In this document: one piece after another, positions 1-12,331 of the stretch
Position numbering within the stretch: position 1 is the first letter of the stretch
How the letters are laid out: each line of letters opens with the position of its first letter
NCBI GenBank assembly: GCA_003577275.1
Contig: QEVO01000001.1
Span: forward strand, 1 to 64,000
Origin: Pseudomonadota bacterium
GTDB lineage: Bacteria; Pseudomonadota; Alphaproteobacteria; Sphingomonadales; Govanellaceae
Direction: 5' to 3'
DNA: 64,000 nucleotides
The notes under the pieces: generated by a model
What the model was told of the DNA's origin: nothing
The model's database searches: none
What the model saw: only the letters and a program-made list of their open reading frames with translations
Made by a program: the position numbers and the translations under genes

Positions 1-468
<468 letters not shown>

Positions 469-668
469 ACCTAAAGCCAACTCAAGCATAAGCATCCAAC
501 CCTGTAACTCACTAAAGAATCACAGGTAAATGCTCGACAGACTTACAATCAAGCCCGCCGCCCGCACTTCCCTTCCAAATCACAATGTCAATGAACAAAT
601 CGCCCGCCATTGGGGCGAAAAAAACACCGAGGAGACTTCCTTGCGGTTCGCCCCGGCGTCGGTGGCAG

Positions 669-698
669 CTTATAGGCGGACGTCTGGTGCCCTGTCAA
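669..698 (-). promoter_or_regulatory. rrn operon promoter (sigma70-type)
   Basis: On the minus strand TTGACA (693-698) is followed after 18 nt by TATAAG (669-674), an almost ideal housekeeping promoter. It lies about 200 nt upstream of the 16S 5' end and points into it. The interval 469-911 otherwise holds only the rRNA leader and the spacer to the divergent peptidase gene. No second promoter of comparable quality was seen. Confidence 0.8.
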
Positions 699-911
699 GC
701 GCTGAGCGCAAAACTTTTCAAGGTTCCGGCGAAAGGTGAGCTTTAACCAAATATTTCCTCGAATTTTAAGGGTTTTTTTGTCCATCGACCAGTTGACAGT
801 CGTTAGGACTAAATTCATTCTTAGGCGGCAAAAATAAACCGCAGCGGCCGGCCTGATGAGGAGGATTCCATCAGAGGGACCGCCGTTCAAGGTTTAACAC
901 AAGGGGCGAGC

Positions 912-2249
912 GTGAAGGCAAGCGACCGCATGGGGCGGCTGTTTCGGGGGCTCAAGACCTACCGGGCGTGTTTGGCGCGGCGGGTGATAGCGCCCATGGC
1001 CGTAATCGGCGTCGCCGCGGTGGGCGGCTTTCTGGCCCATCAGAACGCCCCTGAGACCGCAGCCCCGGCCTTTGCCGTCGCCCCCATCGCCCAGGAGGCC
1101 AGGGACCAATCCGTAGCCGAGGCCGCCTACGACAACGACGTTACCATCCGCCGCGGGGACACCCTGATCTCCGCCCTGCTGCGCGCCGGCGTCGACCACC
1201 TCGAGGCCAATGCCGTGGTGGCGGCGATCAAGCCCTACTTCAATCCCCGCAAACTGCAGGCCGGGCAGACCATCTCGCTTCATTTCGAGCGCGACCAGGC
1301 GGCCGCGGCGACGCTCGCCGGCCTGTCGTTCGAGGAGGATATCGACCGCACCATCGCCGCCGAGCGCAAGGCGGACGGCTGGTCGGCCGAAGTCAAGGAA
1401 GTGCCGCTGGTGCGCGTCACCATGCGGGTCGCCGGCGAGATTAGCGACAGCCTGTATCTATCCGCGGCGCGCGAAAACATTCCCGCGCCGGTGGTCGCCG
1501 ACCTTATCCGCATTTTCAGCTATGACGTTGACTTCCAGCGTGAAGTGCAAAAAGGCGACAAGTTCGAGGTTTATTTCGAGCGCTTCGCCTCGCCCGAAGG
1601 CCGGCGCACCCGGGAAGGCGACATTCTCTATGCCCAGCTCACCTTGAGCGGCAAGCCCATCACCCTCTACCGTCACGCCATGGCGGACGGCGAAGTGGAT
1701 TATTTCCACGAAAACGGCAAGAGCGCCAAGAAAACCCTGTTGCGCACGCCGGTGGACGGGGCGCGGCTGAGCTCCGGCTACGGCTACCGCCGGCACCCCA
1801 TCTTGGGCTACAACAAGTTGCACAAGGGGCTGGATTTCGCCGCTTCATCCGGCACGCCGATCATGGCGGCGGGCGACGGCGTGGTGGAACGGGCCAGCGT
1901 GTACGGCGGCTACGGTAAATACGTGCGCATCCGCCACAACGGCACCTACAGCACCGCTTACGCCCACTTGAGCGCCTACGGCAAGGGCGTGCGCGCCGGC
2001 GCGCGGGTGCGCCAAGGCCAGGTCATCGGCTATGTCGGCAGCACCGGCCGCTCCACCGGTCCGCATCTGCACTACGAAGTGATGGCCAATGACCGGCAGG
2101 TCAATCCGCGTCACCTGAAATTGCCCACCGGCAAAGAGCTGAGGGGAACGCAGCTTGCCGCCTTCAACGCCTACCGCGAAGCGCTCGACATGGAAATCGC
2201 CGCCATCCCGCTGCCCTACGAAGTGGCGGCGCTCATGGGCAAGAAGTAA
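912..2249 (+). CDS. M23 family metallopeptidase (murein endopeptidase-like)
   Basis: A 445-aa envelope protein, probably a murein endopeptidase like MepM. An N-terminal membrane or signal segment lies at about 24-42. A LysM/OapA-like region with RRGDTLISALLRAG and LQAGQTISLHF lies at about 78-126. The C-terminal lysostaphin-type M23 domain shows the zinc-binding residues H304, D308 (HKGLD) and H387 (HLHYE, 385-389). All catalytic motifs are present, so an active enzyme is expected. The start is GTG at 912. The gene is divergent from the rrn operon and convergent with clpB, with a palindromic repeat in between that may end transcription from both sides. Confidence 0.9.
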   Translation: MKASDRMGRLFRGLKTYRACLARRVIAPMAVIGVAAVGGFLAHQNAPETAAPAFAVAPIAQEARDQSVAEAAYDNDVTIRRGDTLISALLRAGVDHLEANAVVAAIKPYFNPRKLQAGQTISLHFERDQAAAATLAGLSFEEDIDRTIAAERKADGWSAEVKEVPLVRVTMRVAGEISDSLYLSAARENIPAPVVADLIRIFSYDVDFQREVQKGDKFEVYFERFASPEGRRTREGDILYAQLTLSGKPITLYRHAMADGEVDYFHENGKSAKKTLLRTPVDGARLSSGYGYRRHPILGYNKLHKGLDFAASSGTPIMAAGDGVVERASVYGGYGKYVRIRHNGTYSTAYAHLSAYGKGVRAGARVRQGQVIGYVGSTGRSTGPHLHYEVMANDRQVNPRHLKLPTGKELRGTQLAAFNAYREALDMEIAAIPLPYEVAALMGKK

Positions 2250-2274
2250 GGTCGGATCTTTTTTCCAGAAAAAT

Positions 2275-2350
2275 GGATTGCTTCGCTGACGCTCGCAATG
2301 ACGGTTTGCCTTTATCGTCATTGTGAGGAACGCAAGTGACGAAGCAATCC
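2275..2350. repeat. REP-like palindromic intergenic element between M23 gene and clpB
   Basis: Arms 2275-2303 and 2316-2350 form an imperfect inverted repeat beginning GGATTGCTTCG and ending CGAAGCAATCC, with CAATGACG/CGTCATTG at the inner ends. It sits between two convergent genes, so it can act as a bidirectional terminator-like hairpin. The related element at 5150-5320 shares the GAAGCAATCC end and the GTCATTG core. Confidence 0.75.
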
Positions 2351-2369
2351 AAGCTTTTATCCGTTTCTA

Positions 2370-4964
<2,595 letters not shown>

Positions 4965-5085
4965 GTCTGTCCCCTTTTCCTGCTCGGGTTGACACCGCCG
5001 CCCCCGGGCGATGCCATGGTAGTGGCGCGGACCATTGTCCGCCGTCTGAACGCGGCGTCAAGGTCGCCCGGCGGCGAACTCTACC

Positions 5086-5116
5086 CTCATATAGTGTTGC
5101 TTTTTTACAACAAAAG
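5086..5116 (-). promoter_or_regulatory. possible heat-shock (RpoH) promoter of clpB
   Basis: On the minus strand CTTTTG (5111-5116) is followed after 17 nt by TATATG inside ACTATATGAG. This resembles the alphaproteobacterial RpoH pattern CTTG-N17/18-CYTATNTNNG with one mismatch in the -10 and a weak -35. It lies about 120 nt upstream of clpB, a classic RpoH target. The match is partial, so this is a candidate only. Confidence 0.35.
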
Positions 5117-5149
5117 GGGGCGAAAGTGATTTTCTGACCCCTGGCTGAT

Positions 5150-5320
5150 GAGGTCATTGCGAGGAGGCCGCCCGCGCGCGTTACGCGCAATTTAATAATT
5201 GCGGCGCTACACGCCGCAGGAGGTTAATAATTGCGGCGTTACACGCCGCAGGAGGCCGACGAAGCAATCCATGCCTCTGGACCGCCACGCCGCCTGCGGC
5301 GGCTCGCGGTGACGATCTAT
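5150..5320. repeat. REP-like palindrome carrying a 32-bp tandem duplication
   Basis: This is most of the 380-bp gap between clpB and secA. The outer ends GAGGTCATTGCGAGGAGGCC and GGCCGACGAAGCAATCC are typical of REP-like elements. Inside are two head-to-tail copies of a 32-bp unit, 5192-5223 and 5224-5255, differing at one base. Each starts TTAATAATT and contains the inverted repeat GCGGCG/CGCCGC. A further GC palindrome follows at about 5281-5310. No gene was seen here. Confidence 0.7.
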
Positions 5321-5344
5321 GTATCTCTAAACAGCCTACGTATC

Positions 5345-8065
5345 CTAAACCGCGCCGTGGCAGTGCTTGAACTTCTTGCCCGAGCCGCAGGGGCAGGCGG
5401 CGTTGCGCGATACCCGTCCCCAGGTGGCGGGGTCATCCGGGTTGATGGCCTCGGCGGCGCGGCGGCTCACCGTCGGCCCGCCCTCGGGCTCGGCGACGGC
5501 GTCGTTCTCGCCGGTCAGGGGGTCGATGTGCTGCGGCTTTAGTTTCGAGGTGTCGGGGTCTTCCAGCTCCGGCGGCGCGGCCTGGGGCTGGATTTCCACA
5601 TGAGCGAGAAGCGTCACCACCTGATCGCGGGTACGGCCGAGCATGGCCTCGAACATGGCGAAGGCCTCGGCGCGGTATTCGTTCAAGGGATCGCGCTGAG
5701 CGTAGGCGCGCAAGCCGATGACATGGCGCAGATTGTCGAGCTGGGCCAGATGCTCTTTCCAGTTCTGGTCGAGGGATTGCAGGAGGAGCGACTTTTCGAT
5801 CTGGCGCATCAGCTGCGGCCCGATGTTGGCCGCCCGTTCCGCCATCTTGCGGTCGGCGGCGTCGCGCAGCCGTTCGAGGACGGCGGCTTCGTCGATGCCT
5901 TCCTCGCGCCCCCAGTCTTCGCACGGCAGATCAAGGCCGAAGACGCGCTGCGCCTCCACGCTCAAGCCCTTCATGTCCCATTGTTCAGGGTACGATTTGG
6001 CCGGTAGATGGCGCGCCAACAGCTCGTTGACGACCTCTTGGCGCATGGCGGAGACGGTTTCCGCCACATCGTCGGTGTCCATCAGCTCGCGGCGCTGTTC
6101 GTAGATCACCTTGCGCTGATCGTTCATGACGTTGTCGTACTTCAAGAGATTCTTGCGAATCTCGAAGTTGCGCGCTTCCACTTTCTCCTGCGCCTTTTCG
6201 ATGGCGCGGTTGATCCAGGGATGAACGATGGCTTCGTCTTCCTTCAAGCCGAGCTTGACCAGCATGCCTTCCATGCGCTCGGAGCCGAAGATGCGCATCA
6301 AATCGTCTTGCAGGCTCAAATAAAACTTGGAACGACCGGGATCGCCCTGGCGGCCGGAGCGGCCGCGCAGCTGATTGTCGATGCGCCGGCTTTCGTGCCG
6401 TTCGGTGCCGAGCACGAAAAGCCCGCCGGCGGCAAGGACTTTCTCTCTGTCGGCGGCGATCTCGGCGCGGATGGCCTCGATCCTGGCCGCCCGCTCGGCG
6501 TCATCGGCGATGCCGGCGGCTTCCTCGGCGATGCGCATGTCGAGATTGCCGCCAAGCTGAATATCGGTGCCGCGGCCGGCCATGTTGGTGGCGATGGTGA
6601 CGGCGCCGGAACGGCCGGCCTGGGCGATGATGTGCGCTTCCTGCTCGTGATAACGGGCATTCAATACGTTATGCTTGATGCCCTTTTTCTTCAGCTTTTC
6701 CGCCAGCACTTCGGATTTTTCGATCGACACCGTGCCCACCAGCACCGGCTGACCGCGCTTCTGGCAATCGATGATGGTGTTGATGATGGCCTTGTATTTT
6801 TCCTCTTCCGAGCGATAGACCTCGTCGTGTTCGTCATCGCGCCGCACCGGCAGATTGGTCGGCACCTCGATCACCGACAGGCCGTAGATTTCGGCGAATT
6901 CGCCGGCTTCGGTGGCCGCCGTGCCGGTCATGCCGGCAAGCTTGGGATAAAGGCGGAAATAGTTCTGGAAGGTGATCGACGCCAGGGTCTGGTTTTCGCT
7001 TTGGATCTGCACCTTCTCTTTCGCTTCCAGCGCCTGATGCAACCCTTCCGAATAGCGCCGGCCTTCCATCATGCGGCCGGTGAACTCATCGATGATGACA
7101 ACTTTCTTGTCCTTGACGATGTAGTCGCGATCGCGCTGAAAGATCTTGTGCGCCTTGAGCGCCTGGTTGAGGTGATGGACGATGCTGACATTGGCGAAAT
7201 CGTAAAGATTGTCGCCTTCCAAGAGCCCGGCCTCTTTGAGCAGGCTTTCGGCATGCACGTTGCCGTCCTCGGTCAGCGTGACGTGGCGGGATTTTTCGTC
7301 GATCTCGAAGTCGCCCGCTTGCAGACCGGGAATGATCTTGTCCACCGACATGTAAAGATCGGACTTGTCCTCGGTGGGGCCGGAAATGATCAGCGGCGTG
7401 CGCGCTTCGTCAATGAGGATCGAGTCCACTTCATCGACGATGGCGAAAGCGAAAGGCCGCTGCACCAGCGCGTCGCGATGATACTTCATGTTGTCGCGCA
7501 AATAGTCGAAGCCGAGCTCGTTGTTGGTGGCGTAGGTAATGTCGCAGGCGTAAGCCGCGCGACGAAAGCCGTCGTCGAGACCGGGGATGATGCAGCCGAC
7601 CGTGAGCCCGAGGAACTTGTAAATACGCCCCATCCACTCGGAGTCGCGCCGCGCCAGGTAATCGTTGACGGTGACCACATGCACGCCCTTGCCCGGCAGG
7701 GCGTTCAAATAGGCGGCGAGCGTCGCCACCAGGGTCTTGCCCTCGCCGGTCTTCATTTCGGTGATCTTGCCCTCATGCAGGACCATGCCGCCGATGAGCT
7801 GCACGTCGAAATGGCGCTGGCCCAGGGTGCGGCGCGCCGCCTCGCGCACGGTGGCGAAGGCGTCGATCAGGAGATCGTCGAGGGTCGCGCCGTTATGCAG
7901 CGCCTCGCGGAACTTGCCGGTCTGGGCCTTCAAATCCTCATCGCTGAGCGCCTGCATCGCCGCCTCCCGGGCGTTGATGGCCTCGACCTTGGGCCTTAAG
8001 CGGCGAACGTAGCGGTCGTTGGTGCTGCCAAAAAGGCGGCGGCTGAGTTTGGTGAAACCAAGCAT
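5345..8065 (-). CDS. secA: preprotein translocase subunit SecA
   Basis: The ATPase motor that drives secretory proteins through SecYEG, about 906 aa. The DEAD-like motor has Walker A GEGKT near residue 107 and [20 protein letters not shown]. The preprotein cross-linking domain, NBD2 ([25 protein letters not shown]) and helical scaffold follow. The C-terminal zinc finger [14 protein letters not shown] binds SecB, and secB is present in this window. I prefer the ATG at 8065 ([14 protein letters not shown], the canonical SecA beginning), with GGA eight bases upstream. The ATG at 8071 has that same GGA too close to serve as its ribosome site. Confidence 0.98.
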   Translation of the reverse strand: MLGFTKLSRRLFGSTNDRYVRRLRPKVEAINAREAAMQALSDEDLKAQTGKFREALHNGATLDDLLIDAFATVREAARRTLGQRHFDVQLIGGMVLHEGKITEMKTGEGKTLVATLAAYLNALPGKGVHVVTVNDYLARRDSEWMGRIYKFLGLTVGCIIPGLDDGFRRAAYACDITYATNNELGFDYLRDNMKYHRDALVQRPFAFAIVDEVDSILIDEARTPLIISGPTEDKSDLYMSVDKIIPGLQAGDFEIDEKSRHVTLTEDGNVHAESLLKEAGLLEGDNLYDFANVSIVHHLNQALKAHKIFQRDRDYIVKDKKVVIIDEFTGRMMEGRRYSEGLHQALEAKEKVQIQSENQTLASITFQNYFRLYPKLAGMTGTAATEAGEFAEIYGLSVIEVPTNLPVRRDDEHDEVYRSEEEKYKAIINTIIDCQKRGQPVLVGTVSIEKSEVLAEKLKKKGIKHNVLNARYHEQEAHIIAQAGRSGAVTIATNMAGRGTDIQLGGNLDMRIAEEAAGIADDAERAARIEAIRAEIAADREKVLAAGGLFVLGTERHESRRIDNQLRGRSGRQGDPGRSKFYLSLQDDLMRIFGSERMEGMLVKLGLKEDEAIVHPWINRAIEKAQEKVEARNFEIRKNLLKYDNVMNDQRKVIYEQRRELMDTDDVAETVSAMRQEVVNELLARHLPAKSYPEQWDMKGLSVEAQRVFGLDLPCEDWGREEGIDEAAVLERLRDAADRKMAERAANIGPQLMRQIEKSLLLQSLDQNWKEHLAQLDNLRHVIGLRAYAQRDPLNEYRAEAFAMFEAMLGRTRDQVVTLLAHVEIQPQAAPPELEDPDTSKLKPQHIDPLTGENDAVAEPEGGPTVSRRAAEAINPDDPATWGRVSRNAACPCGSGKKFKHCHGAV

Positions 8066-8244
8066 GAACATGTCCAGGGTATGGCCGCCTTTCTCGGCAA
8101 AGAAGTCCCCCAGCGGAGACGGCCTTTTCTACCAGAGCCCTTCAGATAAGGGCGAGGGGTCATGCTGTCAACAGAAGGCCATGGACAGGGGGGCGGTTGT
8201 GCCCTTATATGCCTGCGTTTTTTCCATGAAAGGCGGATCATCCC

Positions 8245-9498
8245 ATGGCCAAGGCACCCTTAGCGACCTCGCCGCTGGCGCCTCAGCGGTTTCCCAATCT
8301 GATGCCCATCGCCGGCGTCGATCTGGCGGTGGCCGAGACCAACAGCCGTTATAAGGGCCGGCCCGACCTCCTCCTGGTGCGCCTGGCCGAGGGCACAGAG
8401 GCCGCCGGGGTGTTCACCCGCTCCAAGGCCCCCTCGGCCCCGGTGGACTGGTGCCGGGCGGCGCTTGCCGCCGGCGGCGGCCACAACGCGCGGGCGCTCA
8501 TCGTCAACGCCGGCAACGCCAACGCCTTTACCGGCAAGGCCGGCCGCGCCGCCGTGGAAGCGGTGGCGGCGGCGGCGGCGGATAAGCTCGGCTGCGCCCC
8601 GCAGGCGGTGCTCCAGGCTTCCACCGGGGTGATCGGCAATCCCTTGGATCCCGCCATCATCACGGGCGAGCTTGATGGCTTGATGACAAGGGTTTCGTCC
8701 ACCGACTGGGCGGCCGCGGCGGCCGCCATCCGCACCACCGACACTTTTCCCAAGGGCGCCTGCCGGATCGCCCATATCGACGGCTATCCGGTGGTATTGA
8801 ACGGCATCGCCAAGGGCTCGGGCATGATCGCGCCCGACATGGCCACCATGCTCGCCTTCGTGTTCACCAACGCCGCCATCCCGGCGGCGGTGTTGCAGGC
8901 GATTCTTGGCCCCGCCGTGGAGCGCACCTTCAACTGCATCACGGTCGATAGCGATACCTCGACCAGCGATACCCTGTTGGCCTTCGCCACCGGGGTCAAC
9001 GCGCGCCATGGCGCGGTCAGCGACGCCCATGACCCCCGGCTTGATGACTTCAAGGCCAAGTTCGAGGAGCTCCTACGCGATCTCGCCCATCAGGTGGTGC
9101 GCGACGGCGAGGGGGCGCAGAAATTTATTTCCATCACCGTGCGCGGGGCCGAGGACGACCGGGCGGCGCGCAAAATCGGCCTTTCCATCGCCAATTCGCC
9201 GCTGGTCAAGACGGCGATCGCCGGCGAGGATGCCAACTGGGGCCGCATCGTCATGGCGGTGGGCAAATCCGGCGAGGCCGCCGACCGCGACAAGATCGCC
9301 ATCGATATCGGCGGCCAGCCGGTGACCCGCGACGGCATGGTGCTGCCCACGTACGACGAGACCAAGGCCACCGCCCATTTGCGCGGCCGCGAGATCGACA
9401 TCGTCGTCGATCTGGGGATCGGCAATGGCCGGGCCCAGGTGTGGACCTGCGATCTGACCCATGGCTACATCTCGATCAACGCCGATTACCGGAGCTGA
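8245..9498 (+). CDS. argJ: bifunctional glutamate N-acetyltransferase / ornithine acetyltransferase ArgJ
   Basis: A 417-aa arginine biosynthesis enzyme that recycles the acetyl group from N-acetylornithine to glutamate. Family members self-cleave at an Ala-Thr bond, the new N-terminal Thr being the nucleophile. The motif KGSGMIAPDMATMLAF is present, with Ala200-Thr201 as the cleavage pair. The end GYISINADYRS is typical. Divergent from secA with about 180 bp between. mutT follows after 3 bp, so the two are probably co-transcribed. Confidence 0.97.
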   Translation: MAKAPLATSPLAPQRFPNLMPIAGVDLAVAETNSRYKGRPDLLLVRLAEGTEAAGVFTRSKAPSAPVDWCRAALAAGGGHNARALIVNAGNANAFTGKAGRAAVEAVAAAAADKLGCAPQAVLQASTGVIGNPLDPAIITGELDGLMTRVSSTDWAAAAAAIRTTDTFPKGACRIAHIDGYPVVLNGIAKGSGMIAPDMATMLAFVFTNAAIPAAVLQAILGPAVERTFNCITVDSDTSTSDTLLAFATGVNARHGAVSDAHDPRLDDFKAKFEELLRDLAHQVVRDGEGAQKFISITVRGAEDDRAARKIGLSIANSPLVKTAIAGEDANWGRIVMAVGKSGEAADRDKIAIDIGGQPVTRDGMVLPTYDETKATAHLRGREIDIVVDLGIGNGRAQVWTCDLTHGYISINADYRS

Positions 9499-9501
9499 CG
9501 G

Positions 9502-9945
9502 GTGTTCCAGGACTGCCCGGAGACCAACAAGCGCAGCCGCGACAACCTGCCCACGGTGCTGGTGGCGGCGGTGGCGCTCATTGACGTCGACGGCCGGGTG
9601 CTGATCGCAAAGCGGCCTCAAGGCAAATCCATGGCGGGCTTGTGGGAATTTCCCGGCGGCAAGGTGGAGCCGGGCGAGACGCCGGAGCGGGCGCTGATCC
9701 GCGAACTGAAGGAGGAGCTCGGCATTGATGTGACCGAAGCCTGCCTCGCGCCGTTGGCCTTCGCCTCCCATTCTTACGACGACTTTCATCTGCTGATGCC
9801 GCTTTATGCCTGCCGGCGCTGGCAGGGCTATGTCCAGCCCCATGAACACGCGGCCGTCAAATGGGTCACTCCTCGAGAGCTGAAGGATTATCCCATGCCA
9901 CCCGCCGACGAGCCCTTGATCGCGGCCTTGCGGGATGTGGCGTGA
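9502..9945 (+). CDS. mutT: (deoxy)nucleoside triphosphate pyrophosphohydrolase MutT (Nudix)
   Basis: A 147-aa Nudix hydrolase that most likely removes 8-oxo-dGTP. The Nudix box GX5EX7REUXEEXGU is complete at about 53-75 (G53, E59, R67, E68, E71, E72, G74). The MutT-type GLWEFPGGK precedes it. The start is GTG at 9502, three bases after the argJ stop; a later start near residue 17 is possible, since the family core begins there. The substrate is inferred from family similarity only. Confidence 0.9.
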   Translation: MFQDCPETNKRSRDNLPTVLVAAVALIDVDGRVLIAKRPQGKSMAGLWEFPGGKVEPGETPERALIRELKEELGIDVTEACLAPLAFASHSYDDFHLLMPLYACRRWQGYVQPHEHAAVKWVTPRELKDYPMPPADEPLIAALRDVA

Positions 9946-9967
9946 GGGGCCGCCCGCCCCTTCTAAC

Positions 9968-9989
9968 CCCTCTCCCTCGAGGGAGAGGG
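9968..9989. repeat. perfect 22-bp palindrome between mutT and hicB
   Basis: CCCTCTCCCTC is followed directly by its own reverse complement GAGGGAGAGGG, with no spacer. It lies between two convergent genes. It is related in sequence to the CTCTCC-rich palindromes at 15034-15058 and 15721-15843. It could act as a weak terminator, but has no T-tract. Confidence 0.6.
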
Positions 9990-10011
9990 ATATAACGGGT
10001 TGGTTGGGGCG

Positions 10012-10398
10012 TTATGCGCGCAATTTTTCCCGCGCAGCCTGAGCAAAAAAAGCAGACCGATTAAGCCCTTCGGCGTTGGCGCGGGCGTCAATGTCGGCCA
10101 GCAAGCCGGTATCCACCGTGATGTTGATCCGCGCCGCCTTGGTCGGCAGCCGGGCCGGGATCAAGGTTACCGCCACCGCCTCGGGATCACGGACAGATTC
10201 CAGGGACGACGGGGCGGGGATGGCCTCTTTATCCGCCAGCATGCCATCGATGTGGAATTGCAGGGCGGCGGCGGCGTCCGCGATGGCGGCTTCGGCGGTA
10301 TCGGCAGCGCCCACGCAGCCGGGCAGGTCCGGGAAGGTGACTCCGTAAACGCTGCCGGGGTCTTTGTGGATCAGGGCGGGGTAATATTTTAACATCAA
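10012..10398 (-). CDS. hicB: HicB family antitoxin
   Basis: A 128-aa antitoxin. The N-terminal half (YPALIHKDPGSVYGVTFPDLPGCVGAADTAEAAIADAAAAL) is the HicB partial RNase-H fold. The C-terminal part (ARINITVDTGLLADIDARANAEGLNRSAFF, about 87-117) is a ribbon-helix-helix DNA-binding domain, so this HicB should also repress its own operon. It follows hicA with an 8-bp gap. Identification rests on fold-typical motifs and on the pairing with hicA. Confidence 0.88.
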   Translation of the reverse strand: MMLKYYPALIHKDPGSVYGVTFPDLPGCVGAADTAEAAIADAAAALQFHIDGMLADKEAIPAPSSLESVRDPEAVAVTLIPARLPTKAARINITVDTGLLADIDARANAEGLNRSAFFAQAAREKLRA

Positions 10399-10406
10399 GT
10401 TACTCC

Positions 10407-10595
10407 TTATCGTAGTTTCAGCCGGGCTTGGGCCTCGATGCTTTTCACCAAGCCAAGAGGCATGTCCTTTCGTGGATGGGGAACCGTGACGCGGCCTGGT
10501 TTATGAGGGTGCTTGAATTGGTGATGACTGCCCTTCACGTTGACCTCATACCATCCGTCCGCTTTCAATTTCTTGATGATCTCCTTGCTATCCAC
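10407..10595 (-). CDS. hicA: HicA family mRNA-interferase toxin
   Basis: A 62-aa basic protein with the HicA pattern: IIKKLKADGWYEVNVKGSHHQFKHP. His24 in GSHH is the expected catalytic residue, within a double-stranded-RNA-binding-like fold. HicA cleaves mRNA when not bound by HicB. The gene lies first in the hicA-hicB operon, downstream of a direct-repeat promoter region at 10614-10670. The toxin looks intact. Confidence 0.9.
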   Translation of the reverse strand: MDSKEIIKKLKADGWYEVNVKGSHHQFKHPHKPGRVTVPHPRKDMPLGLVKSIEAQARLKLR

Positions 10596-10613
10596 CGTTA
10601 TCGCCCCCGATTA

Positions 10614-10670
10614 TGTGTATATTATACTTATTAATAGAAATATCAACAGATAGTGTGTATATTATACTTA
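10614..10670 (-). promoter_or_regulatory. hicAB promoter/operator with two 17-bp direct repeats
   Basis: The 17-mer TGTGTATATTATACTTA occurs at 10614-10630 and again at 10654-10670, 40 bp apart. Each copy holds the near-palindrome GTATATTATAC. Read on the minus strand, each contains TATAAT, so each repeat overlaps a -10 box pointing at hicA (start at 10595). A TGTTGA about 16 nt upstream of the proximal TATAAT could be its -35. The layout suggests two operators bound by the ribbon-helix-helix end of HicB. Confidence 0.65.
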
Positions 10671-10698
10671 TTTTTAAGACGGGTATAACGAACTGCCC

Positions 10699-11541
10699 CT
10701 ATCTTTTCCCCCCCAACACCTCGGTCAAGCTCATCTGGGCGCTGCCGGGTTTTAAGGGTTTGGGCTGGCTGTCATGGGGAGCCCAACCGGTCAGATAAAT
10801 CACCTGGAAGGTGGCGGGGATGCGGCCATCCGCGCCGCCGAAACGCTCCCGGTATATCTCCGCCATGGCCTTCAAGGTCTGCCGGCGGGAAAAGCTCTTG
10901 CGCCGGCCGACATGGGCGTTGGTCTCGCCCATGCCGCGCAAGTCGCGCATCAGGGCGAAGGCATCGGCATAAGAGACGGTGAGGGTGTCGACGTCGACGA
11001 GCGGCAGAGCGAAGCCGGCGCGCTGCATTAGTCCGCCCAATGTCCGTACGTCGGCGAACGGGCTGACCCGGGGGCTGGCCCCGCCTTCCACCATTGCCTC
11101 GGCCTCCAGGAACGCCTGGCGCAGCTCTTTTAAGGTGTCGCCGCCCAATAGCGCGCCCAAAAACAGGCCGTCGGGCCGCAGCGTCTGGCGGATTTGCAGC
11201 AGCGCGCCGGGCAGGTCGTTGACCCAATGGAGCGCCAGGTTGCTGACGATGAGATCGAGGCTTGCCGGCGCAAACGGCAAGGCTTCCTCATCAAACAGCA
11301 ATTGCGGCGCGGGCGACGGCGGGCCGCTGATGATCTGCTCGCCGCCCGGCCGTTCGTTGAGCGACAGGCCCAGCGCCAGCGCCCTGGGAAAGACCCGGTT
11401 GACATCCGCCAGCCGCTCCAAAAGCCGGCGGGCGATTTCCTCGTGCAGAAAGGCGTGGGCGGCGAAATCCGCCGCGGCGCGCCGTCGGCGCAGCGCCACG
11501 ATATGGCGGTCAAAGACGATGATGTCGCCGGGACTGGCCAC
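10699..11541 (-). CDS. class I SAM-dependent methyltransferase (NDUFAF5/BioC-like)
   Basis: About 280 aa. LIVSNLALHWVNDLPGALLQI and the DGLFLGALLGGDTLKELRQAF region resemble the BioC/NDUFAF5 group of methyltransferases. In other alphaproteobacteria a gene of this type lies divergent from comF, as here. The open frame extends to 11739 into comF, but GTG at 11541 is chosen because GGAAGG stands four bases upstream and the product then begins ASPGDIIVFDRH. Only 28 bp separate it from comF. The substrate is unknown; a role in biotin synthesis or complex I modification is not shown. Confidence 0.8.
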   Translation of the reverse strand: MASPGDIIVFDRHIVALRRRRAAADFAAHAFLHEEIARRLLERLADVNRVFPRALALGLSLNERPGGEQIISGPPSPAPQLLFDEEALPFAPASLDLIVSNLALHWVNDLPGALLQIRQTLRPDGLFLGALLGGDTLKELRQAFLEAEAMVEGGASPRVSPFADVRTLGGLMQRAGFALPLVDVDTLTVSYADAFALMRDLRGMGETNAHVGRRKSFSRRQTLKAMAEIYRERFGGADGRIPATFQVIYLTGWAPHDSQPKPLKPGSAQMSLTEVLGGKR

Positions 11542-11569
11542 GGTTCCTTCCTTTCGATACCCTGATGTT

Positions 11570-12322
11570 ATGGCATTGGCAAAGAGCAACGGAAAGGGTG
11601 TGGCGGCGCTGCGCTGGCTGGCGGACGCCATCTTTCCGCCGCTCTGTCCCTCTTGCGCCGCGCCGGTCGCCGCAACCGGGCATTTGTGCGCCGCCTGTTG
11701 GGCGGGCTTGACCTTTCTTGATGGCGCGTGCTGCGCCACCTGCGGCCTGCCGTTCGAGGTTGAAGTCGGCGCGGACAGCTTATGCGGCCCGTGCCTGGCC
11801 GAACCGCCGGCTTACGAGCGCGCCCGCGCCGCGCTGCGCTACGATGAGGCGGCGCGCGGCTTGATCCTGGCCTTCAAGCACGGCGACCGGCTCGACATGG
11901 CGCCGACCTTCGGCCGCTGGCTGGCGCGGATCAGCCGGATCAGCTTGGGCGAGGTTGATCTCGTCGCCCCGGTCCCCTTGCATCGCTGGCGGCTTCTCGC
12001 CCGGCGCTACAATCAGGCGGCGGTGCTGGCCGCGGCGCTGGCCCGGGAGCTTGGCGCTCCCCATGTCCCCGACCTTCTGGCGCGGCGGCGCGCCACGCCG
12101 TCCCAGGGCGGCTTGGACCGCGCCGCAAGGCGGGCCAACGTGGAAGGCGCTTTCGCCGTGCGCCGCCGCTGCCGCGCCGCCCTTAAGGGCCGCCGGGTGC
12201 TGTTGGTGGATGACGTGATGACCACCGGGGCCACGGTCAACGCCTGCGCCAAGACCCTGATCCGCCACGGCGCGGCGTCCGTCGCCGTGGCGGTGATCGC
12301 CCGCCCGCCGTTCGCCGACTGA
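11570..12322 (+). CDS. comF: ComF family protein (phosphoribosyltransferase fold)
   Basis: A 250-aa ComF-type protein, linked to DNA uptake and processing in competent species; its exact activity is unclear. Two zinc-finger-like Cys pairs near the N-terminus (CPSC, CAAC, CATC, CGPC) precede a phosphoribosyltransferase fold. RRYNQA and the PRPP-binding VLLVDDVMTTGATV are intact. ATG at 11570 is used. No other competence genes are in the window. Confidence 0.9.
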   Translation: MALAKSNGKGVAALRWLADAIFPPLCPSCAAPVAATGHLCAACWAGLTFLDGACCATCGLPFEVEVGADSLCGPCLAEPPAYERARAALRYDEAARGLILAFKHGDRLDMAPTFGRWLARISRISLGEVDLVAPVPLHRWRLLARRYNQAAVLAAALARELGAPHVPDLLARRRATPSQGGLDRAARRANVEGAFAVRRRCRAALKGRRVLLVDDVMTTGATVNACAKTLIRHGAASVAVAVIARPPFAD

Positions 12323-12331
12323 AGCTGGGCC

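Noticed and set aside
2275..2350. Transposon remnant between M23 gene and clpB
   Set aside because: No transposase fragment or target duplication; fits a small REP-like palindrome.
5192..5255. Tandem repeats as a possible CRISPR array
   Set aside because: Only two copies, joined without spacers, inside a palindromic element; no cas genes near.
6008..7999. 663-aa open frame antisense to secA
   Set aside because: SecA on the other strand is complete; the frame is His/Asp/Gly-rich and has the look of a GC-driven shadow.
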